Source: Acarospora socialis
Lineage: Eukaryota > Ascomycota > Lecanoromycetes > Acarosporales > Acarosporaceae
Direction of reading: 5' to 3'
Assembly (NCBI GenBank): GCA_025617375.2
Contig: JAMYGW020000007.1
Location: 992,001 to 1,056,000, forward strand
Length of the DNA: 64,000 nucleotides
Position numbers and translations under genes: made by a program. The notes beneath the pieces are model-generated. The model searched no databases. It worked only from the letters and a program-made list of their open reading frames with translations, and was not told the origin of the DNA. This document shows positions 1 to 12,241 of the stretch, piece by piece. Position 1 is the stretch's first letter. Every line of letters begins with the position of its first letter.

Positions 1-1
1 G

Positions 2-223
2 TTGAATGTGTTGCGCGGCGTGCAGGTGTTGAGGGAGAATGGGACGGTCATCGATGCCATGCGCGATAGGGGGCTGCTGCTGCATGCTATGGTGTATGAT
101 ATTGCCAAGGGCGAGTTGCAGGAGGTGAGCGCGGAGGAGGAGGAGGGCCATGCGCATGAGAGGAGGGAGGCGTGCGAGACGTGGCATCCCGGGCAGGAGC
201 CGAAGAAGGAGGAGCAGAAGTAG
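2..223 (+). CDS. Beta-carbonic anhydrase, C-terminal fragment
   Basis: This open frame runs in from the left edge and stops at 223, so only the last 73 or so codons of the gene are in the window. The first 40 residues match the end of beta-class carbonic anhydrases. They contain an NVLRGVQVLREN helix, then an ERGLLL-type step (here DRGLLLHAMVYDIAKGEL) that corresponds to the family's usual '(G/A)-W-x-YD-x-x-(T/K)-G-x-L' closing strand. These enzymes interconvert CO2 and bicarbonate using zinc held by Cys/His residues, which would lie upstream of the window and cannot be checked. The acidic and basic tail after it (Glu-rich, then KKEEQK) is extra to the family core. The fragment is too short to exclude another protein with a similar ending. 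Confidence 0.65.
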   Translation: MNVLRGVQVLRENGTVIDAMRDRGLLLHAMVYDIAKGELQEVSAEEEEGHAHERREACETWHPGQEPKKEEQK

Positions 224-917
224 GACGAAGAGGACGGGCTGCGGCGGAGATGGACGAACCGGGGGGTGGGCTTTTAGCAGGTGGCGCTCTATTTATCTGA
301 TATGTACCCGAGGGTAGAGATCTCATGCCGGTTTCTCGAGTAGATCTAGGGCTTTGCAGTTGTTGTGTCTCAATTGGCATCTTGGTGAACTATGGTACAT
401 GTGGAACGACTCCGCCCATAGAGTACACTGCTACTCCACCTTCAATCCCGTTTAAACTGCCTGTTCGCACTCCACCCATCCATGCACATCCTCAACTCGA
501 GTCTATACCCGTGAGGTATCCTAGCCACCGCACCATCTCCAGTTCGACGATATATCCACAACCTTCCATTCCCGGTCCGAGCCTCTTCTTCGTCGCCGTC
601 GGATCTCGAGTCCTTGGTTGTCGCACGTCGCTGCCTCTTCTTCATTACCACACTCTACACCGATCTCATTCCCATAACTCGAGCGACTTTTGGAGCCATG
701 GTGCGGCGCGTTGATAGCAAGGGCCGTGGTCTGTCAGATTGCTAGAGGGAGAGCGCGGTGATGCGGTGGGCGACTCCGAACGGTGAGTGAGCGAGGCGTG
801 GGAGAAGACGTGGGTATTGTATCGTGGGGGCTGGAGTGCTTCGGTAAACGATCCGAGGCCGACGCAATGGAAGCTTGAAAAGTTGTCCAGCTCCTCCACT
901 CCGCGTGCCGTGGTATG
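224..917. other. Intergenic region, no gene seen
   Basis: Between the carbonic anhydrase stop and the convergent end of the small hypothetical gene I see only short overlapping open frames without family resemblance. It probably holds the 3' untranslated regions of the two convergent genes. Confidence 0.5.
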
Positions 918-1505
918 TCATGCGTCACCGGTTGCTTCCTCCTCCAGCAGTGCCCCCTCCCAACTCAACGCCCTCCTAACCCTCCACCCCCACCCCGCCC
1001 CTGCCCCCGCCCCCGCCCCCTCCGCATCCCTCTCCAACCTCGCCCTCCACCTCTCCACCCTCTTCTCCTCCTTCCTCTCCGCCCTCCTCTCCCTCCAACT
1101 CACTCCGTTTCCCTCACCCGAACTCCCACTTCCACTCCCCGACGGCGCATACGGATCCACAGCGACGGGTTTCCTGCGAACGACCTTGCGTCCGCGCCGG
1201 GGTTCGCGGTCTTCGTCCAGTAGCCCCCACACGTCGTCGTCGCTGTCGTCGAGCGGAATCTCGATGCGCGCCGAGGCGAGCCGGCGTTTGCCGAGTTTGC
1301 AGCGCTTGATGCGGAGCCATTTGCGGAGGCTGGGGAAGGGGGTTGCGGTTTTGCGGGGGGGTGGTGTGGGGGGGAGGGGCAGCGAGGGTGGGGACGCGTG
1401 GGGGAGGGAGTCGGTGGCGCTGAGGGAAGTGGTGGAGGGCGTGGTGGTGGAAGGGCTGGTGGAGGGCGTGGTGGTGGGGGATGAGGTTGTGGTGGAGAAT
1501 TCCAT
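918..1505 (-). CDS. Hypothetical basic, Ser/Thr/Pro-rich protein (195 aa)
   Basis: I do not recognise this family. The first 50 residues are almost only Ser, Thr and Pro. A basic segment with KWLRIKRCKLGKRRL follows, then an acidic DDSDDD patch, then a charged Arg/Glu helix-prone region (RERRAERKEEKRVERWRAR) and an Ala/Gly tail. The start at 1505 is supported by its context on the minus strand: a pyrimidine-rich stretch, then a long CA-rich leader typical of fungal 5' untranslated regions, then AACCATGG. There is no signal peptide or membrane segment. The overlapping frames on both strands are mostly GC-rich low-complexity shadows. The basic and acidic patches would suit a nuclear protein, but that is only a guess. 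Confidence 0.5.
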   Translation of the reverse strand: MEFSTTTSSPTTTPSTSPSTTTPSTTSLSATDSLPHASPPSLPLPPTPPPRKTATPFPSLRKWLRIKRCKLGKRRLASARIEIPLDDSDDDVWGLLDEDREPRRGRKVVRRKPVAVDPYAPSGSGSGSSGEGNGVSWRERRAERKEEKRVERWRARLERDAEGAGAGAGAGWGWRVRRALSWEGALLEEEATGDA

Positions 1506-2870
1506 GGTTGGTTTGATGGTTGTTGGCGTTGTGGGTTGGTGGTGGTGGTGTGGTGTGGTTGGTTGAATGGATTGATGGAGGACGCCTGAGTGATGTAAGA
1601 TGTGTTCTGAGTAAGTAAGAGCGTCGGTGCTGGTGCTGGTGCTGTGGCTGTGTCTGTGGAGGACAATGGAGATAGTCGGGGGAAAGAGAAAGGAAGGAGA
1701 GATCGGATGGGCGATGGCATTTATGGAGGGATATTGAGAAGCTGGCGGCCTTCAGCGTACTACAACTGATACGTCGATGTCCGAAAATGAACCGCTCTTT
1801 GCTGGTGCTTGACCATGTTGGTATGGAGAGCGCCCACAGGAGCTAACCTTGGTAGTTGCGACCGGGCCAGTTTGGAATATCATAAGGGCTGGAGGTTGGT
1901 CGATTTCGCAATTTCCCGGTTCGAGCCTAGAATTGATGTCCGCAGAGGAGTGTCGTCAGTGAAATTAGGATGTGCAGTCGCCAGATAGGTGAGTGTGGGC
2001 TCGTTGGCAATGTCAAGATAGGATATGCTCCGTTCGGCGCAGAACCACCACTTCGGTGACGACGTCCATCGCCAGGTTGAACGTCATGAACAAACCTAGA
2101 TCCAGAACGATTGGTCCAGCATAATCTCATGCTCTCGAATAGCCCAACGCCTGCACAGCGCGGAAGGAGCTTGAGAGAAGAAGTATCGACGTTGCAGCTG
2201 CGATGCGCCATGAAGGTCCCAACATCCCTTGATAGACGATATGAAGCGCGTAGCGGCCTGTAAGCTTAGCGGAGATGATGTCGCTCGACAATCTATTGCA
2301 GCAATGTAGAAATTGGACGTCCGACGGATTAATTCTCCATCAATTGACACAGTAAACGAGAGTATCAAACAGGCACGAACAGCTAACTCCTTCCAGGACG
2401 CCTCAGATCTCTGCTATTAGAATTGAAGTAATGTGAAACTCGAGTTAAGGCCCAAACAAAGAGGCCTTCGGTTTCCATGAAGTAGGAAGTAGGAGACATG
2501 AACCGTAGCGGCCACAGACACCGCATATGAGATCGTTCATGTAGCGCCCAAAAAAAATCGAAATGGAGAGCCGAATGCAAGCCTATTGAAACATCTTCAC
2601 CGTCCGCCTTCAAGTTTAATATTTCGTCAGGATTTCCAAATTCGTGATTATGCGCACGGAGGGTTCATGTCAGCAAAGAGGAAGCAAACTTGGCCATTCT
2701 CTAGCTCTCGAATAACACCTAGGTATGCATGCTCGACCCGACATTCGAGCCATCTTCCGGGGTATATCCATCCCAACGCCACAAATGCTTGGTGAAGTCT
2801 AAGCAAAGCAACTCCGATGCCTCCCACATAGACCTAGAACTGTAAATCGAACACTAGCAACTCCAAGCCA
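1506..2870. other. Intergenic region with leader of the upstream gene
   Basis: About 1506-1720 on the minus strand is a pyrimidine- then CA-rich leader of the 195-residue gene. From about 1750 to 2870 I see no open frame with family resemblance. The last part should include the 3' untranslated region of the BRAP2-like gene. Confidence 0.5.
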
Positions 2871-5124
2871 TTACCTCCTCCCCTTGCCCTTCTTCTTCGC
2901 CGGCACAGGCGGATCAGGTACGCTAACAGTCCCCTCTCTCACATCCTCGCTATGATCCTTGAGCTTCTCCTGGCTGCTGATAAAGAAGGTCAGGTCTCGA
3001 ATCTGCTCGCTCAGATCGACGTTTGCTTCCTTGAGCCGCTGCAGCTCCTTGTTCATGTAGTCAATCCTCTCCATCAAGCTTCCGTTCATCGCTTTCTCCT
3101 CCTTCCATTCTTTTTCTAGCTTTCGGGACATGCCCTCGAATTTCTCCGCCCTCCGCTCGGCGCGAGCCTTGTCGCGATCTAGACTTGGGATGACTTCTTT
3201 GGCGAGGTTTCTGTGTGCGTCCTGTAGTTGTATGAGCTGTTGTGTGGCCTGTAGAGCTGACGCTGAAGCTTTCTCAGCTAAGGCGGTAGCCTCGGAGGCT
3301 TTGTCGGCTGCTCGCTCGAGTTTCTCCTCGAAGTATAACCTTTGACTGTCGAGCTGGCTGGTCAGCAGATGAGTGTACTCCATGCCGATGTTGTCGAGCT
3401 TTTCTCGGGGCACGTAGTCGCCCATGCCCTCGGCGGACGTTATCTCAGCAGATCCGTCGTGAGGGACGGGTAAGTCTACGAATTTCCCGTCGGATTTGTT
3501 TTGCACGATACGATGAACATAGCCGTCACCGGCATAATCCCAGACCCGTTGAGTGACAAGATCCATGGCGTAACAGTGTAAGGTCTGCTCATAGTGCGCG
3601 TATGCATGAGCGCCATCATAGCGGCCGCAGCCAGTGTTGCCACAGATCAAGCACATCCAGAGATTGGCATCAGATCTGCATACACTGCATTCGTTTTCTG
3701 GTATGTCCTCCCCCGAGCCATGCGTTCGCCTTCCCAAGTCTTCTTGCGTATAGCGGCAAACGGGGCAACCACTGCCTTTCCATTTCTGCAGGCAAGCGCA
3801 GTGGAATACATGTTGGCAGAGAATCGTAAGTAAGCCAGTAGTCTCATCCATGCGCTCTAGGCACACTGGACATGTCGGCAGCTCGATCAGCGAGGGTGTG
3901 GGAGGGGCCAATGGTTTGGTCGTCAGAGTTGACACTCCTGTAGAGGACTGCGGGGTGGATGTGACTTTTCCAGATACTGCCGTAACAGGATCTCTTCTCG
4001 AAGCGGGGGGTGTGAAGGGGTCATTAGTCATATCTGGAAATGATGAAGTATCCGAGACTTGGTTCGGAGTCCGGAATTCGACGGATTTGATGAAGACGAC
4101 ATGGCAATTCTCTGCCTGTAAGAGGTGAGGTTAGTCTGGGCATCACTATGTTGCGGATTGAGAACGGCTGTGATATGAGACCCACCTCCATACTGTTGAA
4201 CGCTTTGCCGTTCCACTCCTTCCTCCACTCCCTGGCCTTTTTGGCACTCCTGAACTTCATAAGAACCATGTACCTATTCACCTTCGCAGACCTTATCATC
4301 CTGAAATGTGTCACCTCATCCCTTGTTTTCTCTCCAACAAAGCCCAGGAAGTCTGACGGTGTGAGGTATGACGGTACTGCGAGGACGCATAGAGTGGTGC
4401 AATCCTCCTCTTTGAACGTTTGTGATTCGTCGTTCTTGCTGCGTCGAGAAGAACTCCCGTTGACATGCAAGCCTCTCCTGGATGCGTCACCGTCGTGCAG
4501 CCCTGGCTTCTCTTCGGCGTCTCGGTACAGATGGACGATGCCCCAGCCTACGTCTGCATCCGCGGTCTCCGAGGGGACGTATCGACCTTTGGTAGCCAGG
4601 CCACCGGGCCCAGCTCCGATGCCATCACTGATAGTGGTAGCCGACTTTCCACTGCCCGCAATCCCGTTCGGAATTTTGACTGGTATCATATCTATGCTCT
4701 CGATTGAGACGGCCGCGTATCTCCAATCGTGGGCCTCTGCTCCAGAACCCGGTAACTGTGATCCGCTGGACTGTAGGCTCGGACTACTAGAAGTGACTGG
4801 AAAGGGTTGACTTTGTGTCCGATTCCGGTCCCCCACGGTGAGGGTCAGGTCTGGGTCTGGACTAGATGTTGGCTGAGAGTCTTTGTCGTTTTTACCTGAC
4901 ACCCTAATTGCAAGGTCACCCTCACTGTCCGCACTTCTCGAAGAAGGATGACGCTTCGCTCCAGAACGGCGCTTTGTTGAAGCTAGCAAGGTTCTGAAGA
5001 TGTCGGTGCCCGGCGGCGGTATAAGGAAGGGTCCTTGATACTCGCCAGGTACGGCTGAAGGCACTTCCGGATAAGGATATAGTTCAAACAGCAGGTGAAA
5101 GAAATATGACGGCATTAGAGACAT
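2871..5124 (-). CDS. BRAP2/Etp1-like RING and UBP zinc-finger protein
   Basis: Two exons, 5124-4186 and 4115-2871, join in phase 0 across a 70-nt intron (donor GTGGGT, acceptor CTTACAG), giving 727 residues. The join restores the family motif WNGKAFNSME-AENCHVVFIKSVEF. Order of domains: an N-terminal FELYP segment; an RNA-recognition-like BRAP2 domain ending near residue 330; a C3H2C3 RING from Cys395 (CPVCLERMD...CQHVFHCACLQKW...CPVC); a UBP-type zinc finger from about 456 (CSVC...CLICGNTGCGR...H...H); then a long coiled coil; and a KKKGKGRR tail. BRAP2 proteins are ubiquitin ligases that bind ubiquitin and hold cargo in the cytoplasm; the yeast member Etp1 takes part in ethanol tolerance. 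A second ATG at 5115 (MPSYFF) may be the true start. The next gene upstream on the same strand is polyubiquitin, which is probably chance. Confidence 0.93.
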
Positions 5125-5496
5125 ATCATTATTTGGTACTCAACAAGTGAGTCGCAACGGGTAGACGCCTACCGTGGCGGGTTTTACTGGTAGATACCTG
5201 AGGAAGACTGAACTTATACGCGATTACGTGGGGTTTGCGTAGTCCGGTTCGTCACTCACAGGTCGTGGGTTCAGAGTGGCAAAATCAAAGTTGCGTGACA
5301 ATCGTGATGAAGAGTTCTTTGTATAGAGCTAGGCTAAAAGGTAATCGAGAGCATTTATTGAGCTACTACAGCACATGGATGATTCGTGATCAAGTGCGCC
5401 AGTAACAAAGAAGCCTTCCCAATCCCGCTAAAAGTAGACGAGAACTCCCTTTAGAACCAGAGTCGTCATGACCCCATGAAATCCGGTTGAGTACTA
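5125..5496. other. Short intergenic region
   Basis: This holds the promoter of the BRAP2-like gene and the 3' untranslated region of polyubiquitin, both on the minus strand. No other gene is visible. Confidence 0.5.
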
Positions 5497-6535
<1,039 letters not shown>

Positions 6536-6687
6536 GGTGGCGAGGATGTGGAATTACTTGCTTGATGCTTTGAAGTGTTGTAGATGTTGATGAAATGGGA
6601 TGCCTCTTTGGTTGCGGTGCGTGCGTGTAAGGTGGATGATGAAGAAAGGTTGAAGAAAGGTTGATGAGAAGGTGGCGGTCGTGGGAG

Positions 6688-6694
6688 TTTTATA
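6688..6694 (-). promoter_or_regulatory. Probable TATA box of polyubiquitin
   Basis: On the minus strand this reads TATAAAA, 153-159 bp upstream of the polyubiquitin ATG at 6535. The site is a good consensus match at a plausible distance for a stress-inducible fungal gene. Its use is inferred only. Confidence 0.45.
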
Positions 6695-7636
6695 CGTTAC
6701 GTTGCAGATGACACAGCCCGAATTCACCGTTTTGGGTTACGTAAGCATGCTGCTCTCGAAATGGAAGCCACTGGAACCAGCCTTTCGGAGATAATATTTG
6801 GGAATAAATCAACGAGGCTGCTTTTGTTGGTTATTTACATGTTCAAGCTCAACGTCATGTTTCCATATTTCGTACACATTGTCGGCTTTTCATCCCGTAC
6901 CTTATAGGTACGCGCCCTCCGTTGTCTGAGGTCTCCTACAGCTTATTTTCATGGAAAATGAATGCCGTTGTGGTTTCATCACCATGACAAATATGAAGTA
7001 CTCACAATCAAAGTCCACTTACGTGTTATGGAGTCCTTCAGGAACACACAATTCGTTTCGTAAGAATGGCGTTCAGTCGGTGTCTTGATGGGTTGGAGTG
7101 CTCCGTTAGATTATCAGATATTGACATTCATCTACGACCCAGAGCTATATGAGGGTGAAACAATTGTTCTTCCAGAAATCACACGACCCAGAAGCATCAT
7201 GTCATGCCACTAATGGATTTGACGCAGATCTAGAAGCTTTGTAAATGTGACAAGATTGTGTATTCAGGATTCTGAGGTGTATCGTCCGCAAGTAGACGTC
7301 GCCTCACACCGAACGAAGGTAAAGAAAAGGAACGTTTGGCCGTGGTACGCCGCCCAGGTGCTCCCATACTCTCATGACCGTGGATCATACACATCGTAAG
7401 ACTCGTGAGACGTAGATCAGCTCACACGCTATGCCGAGTAAGCAGAAGTAATTGAGAATCGAAGAAGAAAAATCAGGCGGAGGGTTATGGAATCAAAGCA
7501 GGGCATATGCCACGTTATTTCATATGGGCGGGACTTGTATCTCCATTGTCCCACGGTGGCTGTCGTAGAAGCGTAATTCGGGTACCATCACAAGAGAACA
7601 ACGGAAAGAGGGGTAGTTCAGGTTGCAAGACCAGGG
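6695..7636. other. Intergenic region, polyubiquitin promoter side
   Basis: About 940 bp between the polyubiquitin promoter and the end of the zinc-cluster gene. No protein-like open frame is seen. It should carry upstream control elements of polyubiquitin and the 3' end of the zinc-cluster transcript. Confidence 0.45.
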
Positions 7637-10110
7637 TTAGTTTGCTCGGATGACAAGTTTGGAGACGAATTTGTTCGACAAGCAGTCAAAGTCTTTCCGA
7701 TCAAAGGTGCTGTTGGCCCGTCCTCTGAGGTAAGAATCTTCATACAGATCAGCCAAAGGAAAGCGTGAAATGAAGGATCGGAACGGAAGCGTACCATATC
7801 TCGTCACATGATCGCGGACTTCGGTCATCGCGTCGCACACAGCCGGATTGGAGTTGAGTAGATTGTGATGCTTGCGAGAGTCCCACTCGTTGAAGGCTGG
7901 GAGCTTCTGTGAGATGGCTTGGAAGAGACCTACGATCACCCCAACGGGTGTTGTCTCCATATCGTTGCAGAACTTCTGCACGGCGACAGTGTCCTACAGA
8001 CCCGGTAAGTCAAATAGATGGACAGAGGCAGCCAGTTGAACTTACCGGGACGCGATAGTGGCAGTCAAACTGCATCTCCTCCCATACGGCAAGTAATATG
8101 GAAGCCAGCATGAATATGGTTGGCCAGTTCTTGAGCTTGTCGCCGCTGTAGACTTTTGAGTACAGAGTGGACAGCTCTTCCAGGATGTCCTTCTGGAGTT
8201 CGCGCCACATATCCGCCATCTTGCATTTGATTTCAAAATTGATCATGACCGGCGCCATGGTTTTGCCCCGAAACTTTGAAGACTCATCCTTGATCTTCCC
8301 CAAGAAGCCCTCTTCGTCCGGGATCCCCTCAACCATCGTGACATGCAGAGTCAAGTTGTAGGCGAGTACAAGCTTGAGAGCCTTCCGAATAACGGGGAGC
8401 TTCTCGCGGACATAGTATCGATATGCTGTCTTGAGCATCTGCGTCAAGAATGGCGTGCCCTCAAAATACTCATCCACAAAATTTTCGAAGCCACCGTCGA
8501 TGTGTCTGTCCAGGTAATCCGACAGCAAAGCGACGGAAATACCTTCCGATCCGGCAGAGAGTCGAGCGGTAGACACCACGTACTGCTGAGGTTCTTCTTG
8601 AACGGTTTCGATCCAGTCCAGCCCGAAGCATTTGTCGTCGCGAACATAGATTTCACGAGCCTTGACTGGGAGGACATGACCGTAGCCATGCGTGACGAAC
8701 AATGTTCGATCTGAGTCCGAGAAGCCCTTGATGTTGCCGATCGAGAGACCGAGGCTGATATGTCTCTCGTAATCCGCCTTCCAGTCTTTTACGAAATATC
8801 CAATATCCCTGATGTCGATCCTGGTACACGGGACTTGCCACAGACGGGCGTGGGAAGGCTGACATCCTGCGCAAGGCTCCCCTTTGTCGCACTGGCTACA
8901 CATCAGCTGCTGGAGTTGATAGTTTGGGAGTACCTGCAGCACCTACCGTTTTTTTAAGAAACTTGCACCTCAAGCAAGCCCCCACCTTCCGGATTTCACT
9001 GGCCTGCTTCCGCTGATCTGGCCGCAAGGGTCCTCTTCTTCTCCCAACTCGCTTCTCGCTGTCTTGCTTGGTCGACTGGGATGGCCTTCGGATCACCGGC
9101 TTGGTGGCTTTCGCGATGGGACTTTTGCGTGATTGTCTCCTCGCAGGTGGCGAGTTGAGCTTCTGGAACACCGGCGATCTCTGTTGCGATGAGGACTTTT
9201 TAATCGGTACAGGACCCACCACGGCGGACGGGCTGACAGCTGTGGATGTCTGCGGACCCGGATAGTCTATCTCATGTTGTTGCAAGTTGCTATAGTCGTA
9301 ATTGTAATCGAGATCGACATTGTTCTCCGAATCCGGGGAGTTCAATGATGCATACGGAACCTCGACGTAACTACCGAAAGAGTGCCTCGACTGGTCGATA
9401 TCGGAGTAAGAGGATTCCGAAAGGGTACGGTTGTGCAACGTCTGGCTCGGGTTGAAGATGGCTCCGGTGTGGGGGTCCTGAAAAGCAGAATCGTAAGAGT
9501 GACGGTTGAACTCGATCGCAGCCCATCCATTATCGCTGCTGGAGCTCGTGAGCGAGCGCACCTCGAGGTAAGTATCGGTTGGCGAGTTGTCGGGTAGACT
9601 TTGAGGCGCAAGTTCCATGTCTGGCAGTCCGTCGGCGGTCGGGAAACCCATCAAATCGCTTTGAAAGTCTTGCCAGTTGAAAGGCATGTTATCAAGTGGC
9701 CCTCCGATCGGCAGGTATGATGCAGCCATTGGCAGACCAGACTCAACCGGCGCCTGTGTCGCCGGTATGAAGTCTGCTGGAGAGGTCTGAAATGGAATCC
9801 CGTAGGTACCAGTGTACTGCATCCCCAAAGTCGTCGCACCTTGATCGTAAGGGAGAGGTGCTGAGGGCTGCTGTATCTGCCAGTCATTCAGATAGGTAGG
9901 CGAGTGCACAGCCGGGTGCTGATGAAAGCCACGACCGGCGGTGCGTACGGGGGCGACGCTCCTCCTCGTCGAGCTGTCGCCTTGCGAAGTGGTTTGCTCC
10001 ATGGGAAGCGGCCACGGTGCACCTTGGAGAAAGGGAAAACGAGCAGCTTGGGGATCGTAGTCGAGTCCGAGAAAGCCCTCGGTTGATAAGGAGATATCGG
10101 CGTTCGCCAT
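7637..10110 (-). CDS. Zn2Cys6 fungal transcription factor
   Basis: Three exons (10110-8947, 8891-8046, 7993-7637), with phase-0 introns of 55 and 52 nt, encode 788 residues. The zinc cluster is built across the first intron. It reads CLRC, then KFLKKT, then CDKGEPCAGC, then Cys410, giving spacing C-x2-C-x6-C-x5-C-x2-C-x11-C at residues 379-410. The usual last spacing is 6-8, so the final ligand loop is long. The cluster is preceded by about 375 residues rich in Ser, Gln and Pro plus a basic RRGPLRPDQRKQ stretch. Most family members place it near the N terminus; mid-protein placement does occur in some Pezizomycotina regulators. The C-terminal 370 residues look helical and are probably the regulatory part. 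Target genes cannot be inferred from the neighbours. Confidence 0.88.
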
Positions 10111-10116
10111 TGTTGA

Positions 10117-10138
10117 GGTAGGTAGGTAGGTAGGTAGG
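10117..10138 (-). repeat. (TACC)n tract just before the zinc-cluster gene start
   Basis: Five copies of GGTA plus GG on the plus strand, i.e. a TACC run on the coding strand ending 6 bases upstream of the ATG at 10110. It lies within the leader of the transcript. A second five-copy tract occurs at 63447-63469. Confidence 0.85.
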
Positions 10139-12241
10139 CTAGAGCGAATTCAATGCTATCGTCATCCGTATCATAATACAATCTCACTACTATGTACGAG
10201 TACCATCGCAACCTGAAGGAATCACATCGAGGCGTCGAGTCATGTTGCGGCCATCAAAGACGGCGGTGTTGGAGGAAAACGGACGGACAGTGAGGCGTGA
10301 CAGAGATTCCCCACTCTCTTAAAATGCGGTGTACGAATAAGAGCTTGCGCTACCAGGAAGGATTCACCAATATGCAATATGGGGTGTGGATGTGTGGATG
10401 GGGGGGCGCCCGGAGTAGCGGTCAAAGAACTTACCGTACACGGAACCCTTTGGAGGTAGGTTACCTTAGATACCGACTTCCAAGGTTTACGATGCTGAGC
10501 CACGGTTATATGGATGACTTTATTTCCTTTCATCTTCTATAGATACTGGATACTCTATCCTACAAGTTCTATGTCACATACAATCAAACCGTGTACGAAG
10601 GTAGAATCCAAGTTGAATCAAGTTTGACATCTTATCAGCTCACGAGGGGCAAAAGGTGTTGGGGGCTGGAAGCAAGTCGGCTGTGAAGCAGCCAATGAGA
10701 TGGTCAGCTTATATGCATAACACTGTAAAGTTAATACCTAATGCTACCTTAATTGTGTAACCCACTCGTAACTCGGAAAGGTATAGGTACGTATACAACA
10801 ACGAACCCGTAGTCCTACCAGGTATGTTACCTAGTATATAAGTTGTGATTAATAATTACCTAGGTATTATTGCCGGCTCCTCCCGATATTACCTGTATAG
10901 AGTCAAAGACTTCGATTGTCAATTCATACACAATAGTACTGTTCTGAAGCGCTCCATATGTTAAGAGTTCCCAGTCTCATGTTATTCCTATTTGTCCTTT
11001 GAGTCACTGGAGTGGCCCAGAGTAGGAAACCAGTCATTGGGTTATGACGCCGTACTGATCGCTCATTTTTATTGTTTCTAGGGCCAGACCGTTGTTCCCT
11101 GTTTTCCAGGCCTTACCTTAGGTATGATATGGTCCATCGCAACTATGGATACTGCGACCCACGGCAACAAATAAAGATTTGACGCTTTAGCCGGTAGAGT
11201 GACACCGAGTCCTCAAACAACACCCGTCCGCGTCACTGTTCTCACCCGTAACTTTACGAGCCTTGTGCGACAGAAGCTCGGCGTCGCTCCAGGAATTCTT
11301 TTGCCGAGTAAGGTGACAAAAGGACACAAAACAATCCTTCTCGCGCGGGGATCCCCACATTATTCGGGGTATTGTCCAAGTATGGAGTAAGACCGTCTGT
11401 ACTCGTATGTCTTGATAACTGCAGAGCTTTGGCGCAAACGGAGATACAATTGATCCTAAAACTGTACTGAGTAGATCGTGATGGTCTGGAGCTGCCGACA
11501 GAATTTCCGTCCATCAGCCGGGTGGGGAGAAGCGACGTGCAATGATGCAAGACCAAGAAGGGCTTCCTGCAGGGTCGTCGTTACTTCATACTACCTTAGT
11601 AGTGTCAGCCTCCAAATACAGGACCCGATGAGTGTCCAACTCTCTCTCACCTTTCCAGCTGATGGTTATCTAACCCGCATTGCAGGATCCGTATAGGTGA
11701 GAGTGGACATACCTTAGCATGACTATAGGTACTCGTAGTAAGGGAACCACTCTGTCTGTACTCTACGTCTGTAGGTTGAACATCGATAATCGCATATTCT
11801 AGAAGAAGTACAGTTAGAACTCCACAAGTGGAAGTGCATCTATAGTAACGAAGAGCTATCAAGATTGACAGGTGGAGAGTTCTGCAGCCCAAGTGCTTCG
11901 TAGTTTGGAGGATCATGAAAGCGGAGCTGTTTCTCTAAACCTGACAGCTTCACATCAACGGTAACTACCCCTGAACAAAGAATTTTCCAATTTCGAAACA
12001 GGTAATCAGATCATTGAGTATACGCAGAGTACACCCCATGAATGGATCCAATGATGGTCTTTTGTGGTTGAAGATGGCAAGAAACGAGCCAGCGAGGCGA
12101 AAGCAATGCATTGCTTTGAGCTGAACCCCGGGGATTAGGTACTCTACCTCGCACCACTCCAAGGCCCAGCTTCGAGAACAATACTAAGGATCGCCCTTTC
12201 TGACAGCGAACAGATGTCTGAAAGAGAAAGCGAACAATTCT
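10139..12241. other. Gene-poor interval
   Basis: About 2.1 kb between the divergent zinc-cluster and farnesyltransferase genes. It contains many GGTA/TACC words and one perfect palindrome TACCTAGGTA at 10857-10866, but no open frame that resembles a protein family. It may include long promoters for both genes. Confidence 0.45.
10857..10866. repeat. TACCTAGGTA palindrome
   Basis: Perfect 10-bp palindrome within a stretch rich in GGTA and TACC words. The same palindrome occurs at 60834-60843, and related words (TACCCAGGTA, TACCTACTAAGGTA) occur near 38420-38455. No function can be assigned from the sequence. Confidence 0.8.

Noticed and set aside
787-1566. Plus-strand frame of about 260 codons opposite the small hypothetical gene
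   Set aside because: Composition (Ser/Pro, then Gly/Val runs) is that of an antisense shadow of the minus-strand gene.
1100-1720. Long minus-strand open frame rich in Pro/Thr overlapping the 195-residue gene
   Set aside because: Low-complexity frame created by CA-rich leader and GC-rich codons; no ATG context or ordered segment.
1861-1935. GGTTCGAGCC looked like a tRNA T-loop
   Set aside because: The flanking bases do not form a T stem and no acceptor, D or anticodon arms could be drawn.
4148-4810. Plus-strand frame opposite the BRAP2-like gene
   Set aside because: The minus strand encodes clear conserved motifs with a consistent intron; the plus frame has no family resemblance.
5221-5290. 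GTGGGTTCAGAG considered as a tRNA remnant
   Set aside because: No cloverleaf pairing.
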